Assembly (NCBI RefSeq): GCF_019320115.1
Contig: NC_089591.1
Coordinates: forward strand, 63,914,111 to 63,978,110
Length of the DNA stretch: 64,000 nucleotides
Direction of reading: 5' to 3'
Source of the DNA: Miscanthus floridulus
Lineage: Eukaryota; Streptophyta; Magnoliopsida; Poales; Poaceae
Positions 34,423-45,560 of this stretch are shown in pieces (positions within the stretch are counted from its first letter, which is position 1; every line of letters starts with the position of its first letter). The notes below the pieces were generated by a model. It saw only the letters and a list, made by a program, of their open reading frames with translations, did not search any database and was not told the origin of the DNA. Both the position numbers and the translations under genes were made by a program.

Positions 34423-35311
34423 TCATTGGAGGGGGTTAGGGGGAGGTGGAACCCACCGCTCGAAGTGCTCTCGTGGATGTCGTCCTCTCCACCAATCGTC
34501 GAAAAGGAAGCACCTAGGGTCAAACTTGTCTGCACCGTCGATCCACTAAAAGAAAAAGCATCTCTCATGGCCCTACACAATAAAATTTCAACAAAATATT
34601 AGTAACCTAGTAATACAAATAAAGAAAAAAATATACGAAAACAATTACTTACATTAAAACGACTGCATGTGTAGAAGCAATGAGCCACTGTATCCGGATG
34701 TCTCGATTGAAACACGTCGACCGGACGACCACAGTCACAGTTAGGAACAGGGAGGTCAGGAGGGATAGGATCATCTTTGCTAGACTCATCGGGATATAAT
34801 TCTCTAGGACGACCCCGTTTTCGCCACAACTGCTCCCGGAACATGTCTTCCATCTAATAAAATGGTTCAAATTAAACATCAATCAAAACAGCATAAATTA
34901 ATGTAAAATATAATCATTTACATTGCAACTAGAATAATATAACCAACACTTATAGCAACAAAAATATACATGACAAACATACTTCTAACTAAATAATTAA
35001 CCTTAACATTGACAAAAATCAAACTAATATCTTCCTCCAAATCGTAGCACATAGTTCCCAAATATAATTTTCTTCCTAACCTTAACTCCCATTCATAATA
35101 TTCCAATCCACCATTCAAATGAAAATAAAAAGTGCGTCATTACTTTGAACGAGGCCGAGGAGGGAGGGAGGCGGCCGGGGAATGGAAGGAAAGGGAGGGA
35201 GGGAGACAACACTTGGGAGTGGCGGGCGGGTAGGCGGGGCGGCGGGCGCGAAGGCGCGGCGGACAGGCGGCCAGGCAGGTGGGCGTGCTCGGGCAGGCGG
35301 GACTGGGCCAT
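34423..35311 (-). pseudogene. GRF-type zinc-finger gene inside the MULE (3 exons)
   Basis: Exon 1 is 35311-35144, exon 2 34853-34653 and exon 3 34572-34423. The introns 35143-34854 and 34652-34573 have gtaatg/gtaagt donors and ttattag/tgtgtag acceptors, and joining keeps the frame. Exon 1 is Pro/Ser-rich. Exon 2 carries a basic segment (RKRGRPREL, AT-hook-like) and CDCGRPVDVFQSRHPDT, CFYTCSRFN. Exon 3 continues GHERCFFF*WIDG, completing a GRF zinc finger (PF06839-like C-x-C-G ... C ... C-F-F-x-W), then WVPPPPNPLQ and TGA. One in-frame TAG stands where the family has Gln. The gene starts just inside the right TIR, so that TIR would be its promoter. The role of such proteins in MULEs is not known to me. 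Confidence 0.65.
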
Positions 35312-35588
35312 GGCGCTTTTATTCGGCTCTGTCGCGTCACCGATCAGAGCGCGTCACTGCCGCGCCAAGATCGGTGGCGCGGTAGGCCCTGCCACGTTAC
35401 CGGTTAGCATTTCTGGTCGTCGCCACGTTATCCACCTGCGCGCGCCACCATGCATGGCGTGGCACAGGCTTTTCGCCGCGCCATGGCAATAAGCACGACC
35501 AAAAGTGTTAGTTTTGAGAAAAAAAAACAGTGTTAGATTTAAAATTAGTTTACAAAAAGTGTTAAAATTAAATAAAATTCCCTGAAGG

Positions 35589-36401
35589 CTGGTAGGGGAC
35601 TTTGAGGCAAACAGCAGCAGCCTGCGCACTGCATACCCTGCAGCCCGCGCGCAGGCCCGCATGCGCGTGGTTCCTGGCGCCGGCTCGCGGGGGAAGAAAG
35701 AAGAAGAGGCTCGCCCGACGCCCCCGGTCTAGATCTTATCCTATCTCGGCCCAGTAAAGCGAAGCATTTGTGCGGCCCAGTTGTTCACGTGGGTCGCGAG
35801 AAGCCCAAGGCCAGGCGGTTAATACTTGTCGTGGAACCCGGACTCGCACGTTACGTGGCAGCAGTCCAGCAGATAACGCACGCGCGTTCCGGAGGCCTCC
35901 GGCGCCCGCGCTGGCGCGCTGCCCTCGGTCCCCCAGTCTCGCGATCCCCACTCAGAGCAGACGGCCCCACCTCTCAAACGCGGTAGATCCGATCGACCGG
36001 CCGTGTCCCCCGCTTCCTTCGCCGCGCGCCTCCTCTCCTCCCCACGTCGCCTCCATCTCCCCCCGGCGCGACGTCTTCCCACAATCCCACCCCCGCACCA
36101 AAAGGGACCCGCAACTAAACAGCCAAGGCCAACTGACTCTGACTCGTCGCAATTCTTCAGAGCAGCGACATATATCTGCGTGCCCATGAACCGGCCTCCC
36201 AATCGACGGGCCGATTGGGAGGGTTTGCCAGGACCTCACGCCTGGACCGATGCCCGCAATTTCTGGAGTAGTATGCATGCAAGTGCATTCCAATTGCTAC
36301 TGTCATGTCAAATCACTATGACATGATGTGATTGAGAAGATTGTGAGGTGCCAAAGCAAGCCAGGTGCCCTGTACGTATAGTTTTCGCTCCAACGCACAT
36401 G
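35589..36401. other. GC-rich intergenic region
   Basis: Several overlapping frames on both strands (up to ~139 codons at 35.77-36.33 kb) consist of Arg/Pro/Ser-rich translation without a recognised domain. It could be a CpG-rich promoter/5' region of a lost gene. I do not call a gene. Confidence 0.35.
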
Positions 36402-36409
36402 GATCCTAC

Positions 36410-36595
36410 CAAGGTTTTAAATCTTCGGCTATAGCCGGTCTCTGCTATCTCCGGCTAAGACTGTACGAGAATGATTTAACTAAGTTTTTTCATATATAAG
36501 TTAGACCTTAGTTACCGCTATAGTCCAATATAGCATGTTATAGCCTGTTTTGGAACGTAGAAAGCTAAATAGCTTAACGAGCTATTTAAAACCAT
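36410..36595. mobile_element. hAT-type MITE, 186 bp
   Basis: The ends are CAAGGTTTTAAAT and, inverted, ATGGTTTTAAAT. A perfect 8-bp target duplication gatcctac is at 36402-36409 and 36596-36603. The interior contains tatagccgg/ctatagtcc motifs. A second, incomplete relative lies at about 39853-39990. Confidence 0.85.
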
Positions 36596-36603
36596 GATCC
36601 TAC

Positions 36604-37292
36604 ATCGTGTTTGCAATCAGGTACACTAGAGACAAGTGGCGGAAAACAAGGTTTATCTCTGTACTCTTGTCGGGTCAACAGTTAGTACAAACGTCCCTAG
36701 CAAAGAAAAACGTACTGTACGATCCTTGCTATTAATTTGGTGATCATTGTTGCCGGCTTGCTTCTTAATGATGCCAAATCCAAACTAAATCTAGTAGGAG
36801 TACGTACCAGTAACATGCCAGCTGTGTTAGTGTGTGTAACTATTGATCGTCCTGACCGTAACTATTGATCATGAGCGGGATTTCTGGAAAGCATGCTCAG
36901 AGTCACAGTGCTGCTGTCTGCGCTTGAGCGCTTTGGTTACAGTTCGCTGTGCATGCCCTGAATTAAGGTGCCGGCACCGGCAAGATGTCAACAGTAAACT
37001 GCACTACTCCTCCCAGGTATGAATTCGACACGTACGTCGACACATTCCGGCATAGATCCAGCAACTTGCTGTGATGCATTCGTTCTCCTTGCTGACTTTT
37101 ATCTTGTGATGCTGATGTGCGTCTCATACGCTACCAGTATACCTACACACACCGGCCATATTGATTTCTGCTCGACCAACATCATATCTGAAATCGAGGC
37201 TCGGGTCGATGATATGATGAGGCGGCCAATCCTACAAGCTTGCTCCCTCCAAGATACACATACAGCAGCTCCCATGTGACCGATGCCGATCG
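36604..37292. other. Intergenic, no gene seen
   Basis: Ordinary intergenic sequence. The + strand frame at 37019-37279 (86 codons) has no recognised domain. Confidence 0.4.
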
Positions 37293-37300
37293 GATGTGAG

Positions 37301-37478
37301 CAGTGGCGAAGCTAGAGTAAACTAGAGGGTGGTGCACTTGCCTTGTGGGTGCATAGACTTTTGTTATTGGGGGTGCATATATGGTAAAAATCTAGACAAA
37401 ACCACTGTTTTTACAAATTTGGGGGGGGGGGGGGGGGTTGCATTTGCACCCCCTATCAATAACCTAGCTTCGCCCCTG
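37301..37478. mobile_element. hAT-type MITE, 178 bp, with a 17-G run
   Basis: The ends are CAGTGGCGAAGCTAG and, inverted, CAGGGGCGAAGCTAGG. The perfect 8-bp duplication gatgtgag is at 37293-37300 and 37479-37486. A run of 17 G at 37421-37437 could form a G-quadruplex or be a hot spot of length errors. A member of the common grass CAGGGGCGGAGC-type element group. Confidence 0.85.
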
Positions 37479-37486
37479 GATGTGAG

Positions 37487-38620
37487 ACAGCAGCGAGATC
37501 AAGTTGAGAAATGAGAATGGTTATAATCACGATATGTAACTGATAACTGTCATCATTTATAAGAGCCCTATCAGGGTATTCATACGTGATGCGTTAACAA
37601 TACTACACGCGGACCACTTACAACATCATCATTTATAAGAACCCTATCAGGGTATTACTCTTTTTTATAAAAATTGGTTGAACCTAAAAAAAATTACTTT
37701 AGACAACTCCAAAAGTTGATCTATTCAGAAAGAAGGGAGTGTTATGGAGATCTATGGATTTTTTTTGTGTCAATGTAGTATATATATCTATGGAAAATCT
37801 AGAGGTTGCTTGAGTAATTCGTCAGCAAATTAACTAGATGTATATTACTGACACCTTAGCCCTACATGTCAGGGCCACATCATCGCATTAGCATGCCACA
37901 CGGCAGATTTAATACAAGTTCTGAATATTTGGACCTCACATGGTACAATTATCAAATTAAAAGTGCCAAAACTATATCTAGGAGTACCGAATATATACCA
38001 CAAAATATTAATATTTCGGATACATAATTAGTATCATTAGGATAGATCATTGAATCTATTTTCATAATAAACTTATTTGAAGAAACAAATGTTGCTTATA
38101 TTTTCTACAACCTACTCAAACTTAAAAAGGTTTGACAAACATTAACACCATAGCAACCCTTAAAGGGACCGAGGGAGCATGTGCTATATATGTGCTTGCA
38201 CGCTGCTAATTATTAATCAATCACCACATATTTCTTTGTTTAGTGCTTACGCTAATTCATGATGATATACATGATCTAGCTAGATGGACATATAAATAGC
38301 TATATCACAGGGGAAAAGCACATATATGCATGTATACATGTCTGATAGATCTGTCTCATCCTGACCCAACAAAATTTCTAGCAGTCTAGCCAGAGTACTT
38401 ACCAACAACATAGCGAAATTAATAAAGTGGACCATACGCCAACAAAGATTATTGGCAGCCCATGCACAGAGGGCAGCACACAGGTCTGTGAGATCTTGTC
38501 GTCAAGAGTTAGCTAGGGCTGGGAAAATCATGTACATAGGTCGCTTTCAAATACGAAAAGGGATGAGTAGGAGGAAGAGCAGCTAGCTTGGTCAGGAAAT
38601 GATCTGATCCCGTGCGCGCA
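37487..38620. other. Intergenic / 3' flank of the peptide gene
   Basis: AT-rich DNA. A ~24-bp sequence (catcatttataaga..ccct..) is repeated at ~37551 and ~37627. Stowaway-like ends (gaaagaagggagt near 37725, gggaccgagggagc near 38165) mark diverged MITE remnants. No coding frame is supported before the stop codon at 38621. Confidence 0.4.
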
Positions 38621-39143
38621 TTAGTTGTGAGAAGGCGTACGTGTTCTAGGCCCGGCATAATCCAGATGAAACCCGGTGTCCTCCCGTCGAGAAAGCGGCC
38701 GCGAAACTGTAACGGCAGGCGTAGGCGTAGCTCGAACTGCGCCAGCAGATGATGCTGCCATTTTCATTCCCTCCTTCACCTTCGCATCCGCCTGCTGAGC
38801 CATCATGCGTCTAGCCTCCATCAGCTGCCTTGACAGCCAACCGTCAGCTTTCAAGCTTGTTGCTGCCACATCCTACAGAAGGGAAACGAAACGGACTAAA
38901 ATATGCAACCGAGATGAAACACTTGTCGAAAAAATCACTATGAATCTATGATCAAAGTGATGAACTGACAAGCCACGCATAATCCTCAGCGATGATGCCA
39001 ACCTTGCCTGGTAGACGATGCGACTTGCTGGAGCTGCGGACCTTGCCATGGACAGGGAGACCTCGCGCCTCACATGAGCTAGCAAGGAGAACGACGATGG
39101 AGAGGAGGAGGACGGGGAGAACGGCAGTGCTGTGCTTCTTCAT
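38621..39143 (-). CDS. RGF/GLV/CLEL-type secreted peptide precursor, 2 exons
   Basis: Exon 1 is 39143-38970 and exon 2 38872-38621; the 97-bp intron has donor GTCAGT and acceptor CTTCTGTAG and is phase 0. The precursor is 141 residues: a signal peptide (MKKHSTAVLPVLLLSIVVLL, cleavage near CEARG), a basic variable region, a predicted helix (WLSRQLMEARRMMAQQ) and a C-terminal DYAGPRTRTPSHN followed directly by TAA. A 13-residue DY....P.HN end is the hallmark of root meristem growth factor/GOLVEN/CLE-like peptides, which are tyrosine-sulfated at DY, hydroxylated on Pro and perceived by leucine-rich-repeat receptor kinases to control root meristem size or gravitropism. The in-frame ATG at 39194 is an alternative start, but MKK places the hydrophobic core at the N-terminus. 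A TATA box lies ~235 bp upstream. All codons are open. Confidence 0.8.
38873..38969 (-). other. Intron of the RGF-like gene
   Basis: 97 bp on the - strand from GTCAGTTC to CCCTTCTGTAG, AT-rich, phase 0. Joining the exons gives EDYAWL followed by DVAATSLKADGW. Confidence 0.7.
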
Positions 39144-39374
39144 TAGCTGCCCTTTTGGGGCAAGAAGAGGAGAGCTTAGGCCGCCGCTAGGCATGGCAAG
39201 ACAAGCTAGCTAAAGCAGGAGAATGAGAAGGAAGCAGCAGGAGAAGTGGCTATGAAGGGAGACATGAGGGAGCCAGGCGATCATCTTGATGGCCGTGCGA
39301 GGAACTAGCCGAGGAATGCGCGCGCGTGTGAGGTTGTGGAGGAGGGTACATTAGCTCAGTGAACCGCCCTTGGG

Positions 39375-39382
39375 AATATATA
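39375..39382 (-). promoter_or_regulatory. TATA box of the RGF-like gene
   Basis: TATATATT on the - strand, about 235 bp before the ATG at 39143, within GTATATATTCCC. The distance leaves a ~200-bp leader. Confidence 0.55.
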
Positions 39383-42230
39383 CAAGTGCATGGACGCGAA
39401 GAGAAGGCGCATGGGTGAAGCCCGATGGTTCTTAAAAGCTGTTACTTGTTTTTCCCAAGTTCTATGACACACAGCTAGTAGCTAGCAATGTTTGTCTTGG
39501 TTGTGAGAACGCCGAGAAGAAACGTACCTTAGCTTGAGCCCTCACTGGCCCCACAATGTGCAGTGTTATGATTAACTACTCTTTGCTTAAATCTGGATTA
39601 GTGCCCTAAAGGCTAAGGATAGGTTTGCTCCAGCGTCCAGCCCTATTAGTTAACGTTGTCCTGGAAAAGTTGGTCACTTTCTACTTGCAAACGAAGGGGA
39701 AATATGTTACATGAGAATTGACTCTTACCTTTCTCGTTGAAGAAAAAGGGAATTCTAGTCTTCTCAATTCTCAGAGCACGTATCGTCATTCTTCACAACT
39801 TAACGATCACTTTTAGGTGCAGAGAAAGAAATTAAGGACAGTCCGAGACGAGGTTTTAAATCTCCAGCTATAAGCTACTGCTATAGCCCACTATAACGGT
39901 TTGATACAAGTCAAAGTCCGTGCATAATTTAGCGGCTAGAGCCTGTCGTTATAGTCTCATTAGCTCTGCCGTTAGCCATTTCATGTTGGAAATAATGGCA
40001 ATTTAGGGACGCATCAATTAATTTCGGCCAATGAGGAAAAGAACAACAGCATACATCATAGGTGTACGATTTAACACTGGCACTGCGATCCGACCCAAAC
40101 TCAACACCCTAATGCTAGTAACAAAAGGAACGCTAGGATGAACATTAGAGAAAGTGTAAACATTCTTACAGTAGGATTGTCGACGCTAGAGATAGCGCAA
40201 GAGTGCAAGAGTAGACGAAACAGACCGTCGATGGAGATCAGCAAACACCGACGTAGAGGAAAGAGACGTCCAGCGAGCAGTCGCGACAGCGCTTCCCAAA
40301 AACATGATACGTCCCCTACCCTGTGCAGGGACACGAGGAGACGTAGGCTTCGGAAACCTGCTCTCCCAGCGCCGATGACACATCGGCGACGGGTTGGGGA
40401 GGACGGCGGCGGCACGGCTTAATGGTAAAAGGAGGAGATGAATTGTCTGTACGTCACAATATATACACCCGTCGTAGCTATAAAAAGTAATTAGCCATGC
40501 AATCACAGCACTAAGATGATTGACCTGCCGTGTTAGTCGACTATAGAGCATTAAGATGATTGCCCGTGGCCCTACTGGTCACCCCCTTAGCTCCGCCGCT
40601 AGCTAAGAGCATTTGTACATTTGGAAGCTGCACTGCTGAACACCACGCGCGCGTGATCTCTTTAGATTACTATATCGCTTTTTTTGTGTGGAATTTTTCG
40701 CACTGCATTGTCTGTGAGACTGACTATCTCCAAAGTACTAGTACTCCCAATTACGTTTACGTGCATCACATTACAGCAAGCATGTCATTTTCTAACAAAA
40801 ACATTTGAGCAAGCATGTGCATCCGAGTCATTACAGGTGGTGCGCCGCCATCGATCCACCGTATTCAGTTACGAGCTCCACAGTCCTCACCACACAGCCA
40901 TGCCATCTGCGCCGAGGCGAGCACACGGAGACCCTTTTCTTGGGCCCGCTCCACGGGAAAGCCCGGGGGATTTGCGCAGGCTGCCATGGGAAGAGGGCGT
41001 GCGTGGGTGGGCTTTGGGCGTGCAGATGTCGGGGAAAGGTGCCACACGAGAGCGCGTGTACCGGACCGTCGCGCGCGCACGGGGCGGCCCGCCATCCGAC
41101 CGTCCGGTGTTAGGCTCCGCCTGGTCGGCGGAGTCGGACGGCACTAGCCCTCGCCTCCAACCAAAGGAAACGTGTGTCAGATCGTCCACGGGCCGAATTT
41201 GAGTATGGGCCGATGTGATTTCTGCTGTTTACGTGACCTTTTTTTTCCGTCTGTTAGCTGATGTTTCCTCGTTGTATTTTCTACCCGCTACGTAACGTGT
41301 GTTAGCCTGTTTTTCAGCGCTTAGCACAGTCATCTGTATTTTCTGCCCGCTACGTAAAACAAATTTCAAAGCCTTTTCTATTGATCCGAACAAAGAACCC
41401 GAAGCCTCTAAAAATTTGTAATTTTTCAAATTGATGCTAAAAGACAAATACGACCAACTTTACTCGTATCTGACATCATGGCTTTTCTTTTTGTTGTTAA
41501 GAGAGAGCTTTATTAACTAGAAAGAAATAAAATTACATTTAAATTAGATAAGGCCTTCCACGCATGCAGGCATTTTCCTTAAACATCATAGCTTTTGAGG
41601 TTTTGAAATTAAAATTCTTTCTTCTATGCTATATTTGGTTTTTCTGTGTATGCCTTTTACCCTCATTTTTTCAATTGAAACAAAAATCATTTAAATTCAT
41701 GATTCGGAATGTAGTATTTTGTCATGTAAAATTTCTCAGCATACAAGTTCAAGTGAACACAAAATTATTAACGAAATGTATTTCAAAATTAGGTTTTATA
41801 ATTAAAGTCAAACCCACTCAAAACAAGCTCAAAATTTTCAAGAATGCTCAATACAATGGACGCAGGGATGAAATATTGAGCTTTTGTTTAATGTTTTCAA
41901 ATTTGATTTCAAAATAAAACATGATTTTAAGTTGTGCATTGTTAAGAAACTTTGGATTACACTTGAGGACGTGTGTGTTGAGAAATTACATGACATAATA
42001 CTACTTTTCGAACCATGAAATTATGTAGTCTTTTCTATATTTTGCAAAAACATTATGGAGCTAAACAATTTAAAGAAAACTCCAATATAGCATTTTGACA
42101 AGAATTTCAATTTTAAAACTACAAAAGTTATGATGCCAAATACAAGCTAAGTATTCGAGCGAGTGCTCTGTGTTTGTGAGATTGATCGTCTAGGGGATTT
42201 TTCGTGTTGCCAGCGGAGGAAATTTTGTTT
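39383..42230. other. Intergenic region, no gene supported
   Basis: 39853-39990 resembles the hAT MITE at 36410 (gaggttttaaatctccagc) but lacks a matching right end. Frames at 40.1-40.55 kb and 40.8-41.2 kb have no recognised domains. 41.5-42.2 kb is AT-rich and noncoding and may be the remains of another repeat. I do not find the 3' LTR of element B here. Confidence 0.4.
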
Positions 42231-42236
42231 TCGACG

Positions 42237-42260
42237 GCGGGTGCGCGCGAGCGCACCCGC
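42237..42260. other. GC-rich hairpin beside a PPT-like block (element B)
   Basis: A perfect 10-bp stem GCGGGTGCGC / GCGCACCCGC with the four-base loop gcga, followed after two bases by gtgtagcccccgagcc. Element C has an 11-bp perfect hairpin of different sequence in the same position before the same block. Confidence 0.75.
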
Positions 42261-42324
42261 GGGTGTAGCCCCCGAGCCCCCGGACGATTCAGGCAGAATC
42301 GCCTGGGGGTTTGTCAATGGGCGT

Positions 42325-44040
42325 GAGTGTGTGCCGCGACGAGGGATCGGGCGAGCCGGAGTCGCGGATCTAGGCGCTGGGCGCAACGAGGGATCGGGTG
42401 AGGCGGAGTCACGGATCCAGGCGTCGGACGTGCCGAGGCGTTTGGATGCAGGCGCTGTGCGCAAGGAGGGATCGGGCGAGCCGGAGTTACGGATCCAGGG
42501 ACTAGGCAAAATGAGGGATCGGGCGAGGCGGAGTCACGGATCCAGGCATCGGACGTGCCGAGGCATTTGGATGCAGGCGCTGTGCACAACGAGGGATCGG
42601 GCGAGCCGGAGTCGTGGATCTAGTCGCTGGGCGCAATGAGGGATCGAGCAAGTCAGAGTCGCGGATCCAGGCGTTGGGCACAACGAGGGATCGGGCGAGG
42701 CGGAGTCACGGATCCAGACATCGGACGTGCCGAGGCGTTTGGATGCAGGCGCTGTGCGCAACGAGGGATCGGGCGAGCCGGAGTCGTGGATCTAGGCGCT
42801 GGGCGCAACGAGGGATCGGGTGAGGCGGAGTCGTGGATCCAGGCATCGGACGTGCCGAGGCGTTTGGATGCAGGCGCTATGCGCAACGAGGGATCGGGCG
42901 AGCCAGAGTCATGGATCCAGGCGCTGGGCGCAACAAGGGATCGAGCGAGACGAAGTCGCGGATCCAGGCATTGGGCGCAACGAGGGATCGGGCGAGGCAA
43001 AGTCAATGATCTAGGCGTCGGACGTATCGAGGCGTAGGCGCTGTGCGCACTGAGGGATTGGGCGTGCCGGAGTCATGGATCTAGGCGCTGGGCGCAATGA
43101 GGGATCGGGCAAGGCGAAGTCGCAGATCTAGGCATCGGATGTGCTGAGGCATTTAGATGCAGGCACTATGCGTAATGAGAGATTGGGCGAGCCATAGTCG
43201 TGGATCTAGGCGTTGGGCGCAATGAGGGATCGGGCGAGGTGGAGTCACGGATCTAGGCGTCGGACGTGCCGAGGCATTTGGATGCAAGCGCTGTGCGCAA
43301 TGAGGGATCGAGCGAGCTAGAGTCGTGGATCCAGGCGCTGGGCGCAACGAGGGTCCAGGCAAGTCGGAGTCGCGGATCCAGGCGTTGGGCGCAACAAGGG
43401 ATCGGGCACGGTGGAGTCGTAGATCTAGGCGTCGAAGGTGCTGAGGTGTTTGGATGCTGGCGTTGTGCGTAATGAGGGATCGGGCGAGCCGAAGTTGTGG
43501 ATCCAAGCGCTAGGCACAATGAGGGATCAGGCGAGTCGGAGTCATAGGTCTAGGCATTGGACGTGCTGAGGCGTTTGGATGTAGGTGCTGTGCGCAACGA
43601 GGGATCGGGCGTGCCGGAGTCATGGATCCAGGCGCTGGGCGCAACGAGGGATCGGGCAAGTCAGAGTTGCAGATCTAGGCGTTGGGCGCAATGAGGGATC
43701 GGGTGAGGCTGAGTAGCGGATCTAGGCGTCAGACGTGCCAAGGCGTTTGGATGCAGGCGCTGTGCGCAACGAGGGATCGGGTGAGCCAGAGTCATGGATC
43801 CAGGCACTGGGCGCAATGAGGGATCAGGCGAGGCGGGGTCGTGGATCCAAGCATTAGACGTGACGTGGCGTTTGGATGCAGGCGCTGTGCGCAACAAGGG
43901 ATCGGGCGAGCTAGAGTCACGGATCTAGGCGCTGGGCGCAACGAGGGATCAGGCGAGTCAGAGTCACGGATCCAGGCGTCGGTCGTGCCGAGGCGTTTGG
44001 ATGCAGGCGCTATGCGCAACGAGGGATCAGGCGAGTCATG
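42325..44040. repeat. Tandem array of element B, ~47/77-bp units
   Basis: About 27 blocks, each beginning near cgcaacgagggatcgggcga, alternate between a short form (~47 bp, ending ctaggcgctggg) and a long form (~77 bp, with cgtgccgaggcgtttggatg). The pair makes a higher-order unit of ~125 bp. Long frames on both strands through the array are by-products. Array expansion in the 3' noncoding part of Tat/Ogre elements is known in plants. Confidence 0.9.
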
Positions 44041-44677
44041 TGTCCCGAGCCCCTAAGCCTCGTTCGGCTCGGTAGGGGTCTATTTGAGTTTCGTGCGTTA
44101 CCCCATCCGTGGTTTTCGTAACTAGAGGGGCTGAGGTAACGTAGCTTGCCTCGATGGCTCAAGTGACACGCTCGGTGAGCTCACTAATGGGCACGTTCGA
44201 GTGAAATCCGGTCCATCATTCGTGACAGGGATGGCATAGCCCTCATGTGGCATTCCACTACTACTTAACCCACGTCCCAGCAGATGCCTGGGTCATTCTG
44301 GAGACCGACCCGGATGGCCCACTGGCCTCCCCTCTATGGAGATTCTATGGGCATGGCTTGAGGTTAGGATCAAATGAGAAGGTTGAGATAACCCTGTCTG
44401 CTTTGAAGTAGACCGGGCGAGGGCCGCTCAGGGCTCATTTGCATGGGGAGGCGGAGGGCCGCCTGGGGGCGGTTGTGTCTTGTTTCCCATGCCCGGCGTG
44501 TGGTAGTGGTGGGCCATGCCTAGGCTATGTCCCATCTAACCAGGCGACGTCTCATTGGGCAAGTGCGTCCCATCGATTAGGGCGCATCCCATCGTATCCC
44601 ATATGCATTGAATGGGGGAAGTGAGAGGGTTTTTTGCCCCCAATCCCTCGTATTTCCCCAACTGTTGCGCCTCCTCC
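44041..44677. other. Spacer of element B and leader of the antisense ORF
   Basis: 44050-44430 is a copy of the ~495-bp repeat of element A (tcgatggctcaagtgac ... ggcattccactactac). It is followed by a region leading to a TATA-like motif. No gene. Confidence 0.6.
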
Positions 44678-44685
44678 TTAAATAG
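44678..44685 (+). promoter_or_regulatory. TATA-like box of the element B antisense ORF
   Basis: TTAAATAG in ctccttaaatagggg, 171 bp before the ATG at 44849. Position agrees with the better TATA boxes of E1 and C. Confidence 0.4.
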
Positions 44686-44848
44686 GGGAAGGGAGAGGGC
44701 TTTCGTCCCATTCCTTCGCCTATTCCCCATCTGCCACCTCTCCTTCTTTCTTCTTGCCAAGAGCGTTTGTGTGCCACAACGGTTTCTTAGTGAGAGAGAG
44801 GATAAGTGAGGGGGAGAACTCATAGATTCGTTTGTGAATTTGGAGCAT

Positions 44849-45560
44849 AATGTCGAGCTGAAGGCCATCCGAGGCGGTGCTGGTTGCCTTCATTGAGAGG
44901 GGGTGGCTTCCACCGAAGGAAGTGGCGCACTGGATCCTATGTGGACTCCTTGATGAGTGGGGCCTAGAGCTGCAGCACCTCGATCCGACTAGGGTGCTGC
45001 ACACCGCTGGCTTTGTCATCGTCTGTGAGGCCTTCTTCGAGATGGAGCCACATGTGGACTTTTTCCAGTGGATCTTCACCGGGCGAGCTTTGTCGGAGGG
45101 GAAGCCGCTCGGGACCGCGCCGGTGGGGGGTTTCACCCTTGCAGCCGCTCAGGTCGGCCAGTTCATAAAGTTTGATGAGATGTCAGAGACATCCTCCAAC
45201 CATGGCGTCCATACCATGGCAGGCAGTGTCCCTGTCTGTATGGGAAAGTCTGGAGCTCCATGTTCTTCTGCTGAGCATCTATGGGTGCGACGCCCTTGAG
45301 GTACCCATTGCGCTTATCGAAGTCAAGGGAGCAGAAACGGGTGGGGTCCTTGTGGTGGTGGAGGCTCGCCAGATGAGTGTGGTTGAAGGCGCGCATTAAG
45401 AAGACATCACCTAGCCTGTGGATGGAGTGCAGATTGGGTCGGAAACTCCGTCCGAGCCAAGCGTTGCCCCATCGGAGGGCAAGCAGCCTTTATCTTCGCC
45501 GGTCGTGTCATCAGTCGATGCCACCAGGCGGCCACAGTAGAAGTAGACAGTAGATGTAAT
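44849..45560 (+). pseudogene. Antisense Transposase_28-type ORF of element B, shortened
   Basis: The ATG at 44849 is followed by an early TGA. The frame then gives PSEAVLVAFIERGWLPPKEV, LELQHLDPTRVLHTAGFVIV, CEAFFEMEPHVDFFQWIF, the recognisable Transposase_28 core. From ~45.15 kb the frame is lost, and the next frame (ALIEVKGAETGGVLVVVEAR, then TRRPQ*K*TVDV) has the look of the family's C-terminal end. The middle and the coiled coil are deleted. It is antisense to pol, whose stop lies 470 bp to the right. Function unknown. Confidence 0.7.

Larger units (their letters stand above)
33147..35580. mobile_element. Mutator-like element (MULE), 2.43 kb, with two convergent genes
   Basis: Long terminal inverted repeats of about 212 bp (33147-33358 and 35368-35580) share words such as cctattgccat, gccacgccatgcatggtggc and gtggcagggcct. 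The flanks cctgaagg (33139-33146 and 35581-35588) give an 8-bp target duplication, near the usual 9 bp. Inside are a mudrA N-terminal fragment on the + strand and a three-exon GRF zinc-finger gene on the - strand, which converge. The MULE transposase catalytic domain is missing, so it is nonautonomous. Confidence 0.85.

Noticed and set aside
35768..36326. Frames of 107-139 codons in a GC-rich stretch
   Set aside because: Several overlapping frames on both strands, no domain, no splice or promoter signals that decide for one of them.
37421..37437. 17-G run as a regulatory G-quadruplex
   Set aside because: It lies inside a nonautonomous hAT element and no gene is nearby; homopolymer length is also prone to sequencing error.
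40101..41202. Frames of 100-172 codons
   Set aside because: No recognisable domain and strong overlap of opposite strands; a gene cannot be supported from sequence alone.
41450..42236. 3' LTR of element B
   Set aside because: The expected TG...CA ends and a TATA-bearing U3 could not be found next to the hairpin/PPT block, so no LTR is called.
42325..44040. CRISPR-like regular repeats
   Set aside because: Units are contiguous and diverged, without unique spacers, in a plant retrotransposon.
42147..44056. Many 60-160-codon frames on both strands
   Set aside because: By-products of the 47/77-bp array of element B; no domain, and the frames change with each unit.
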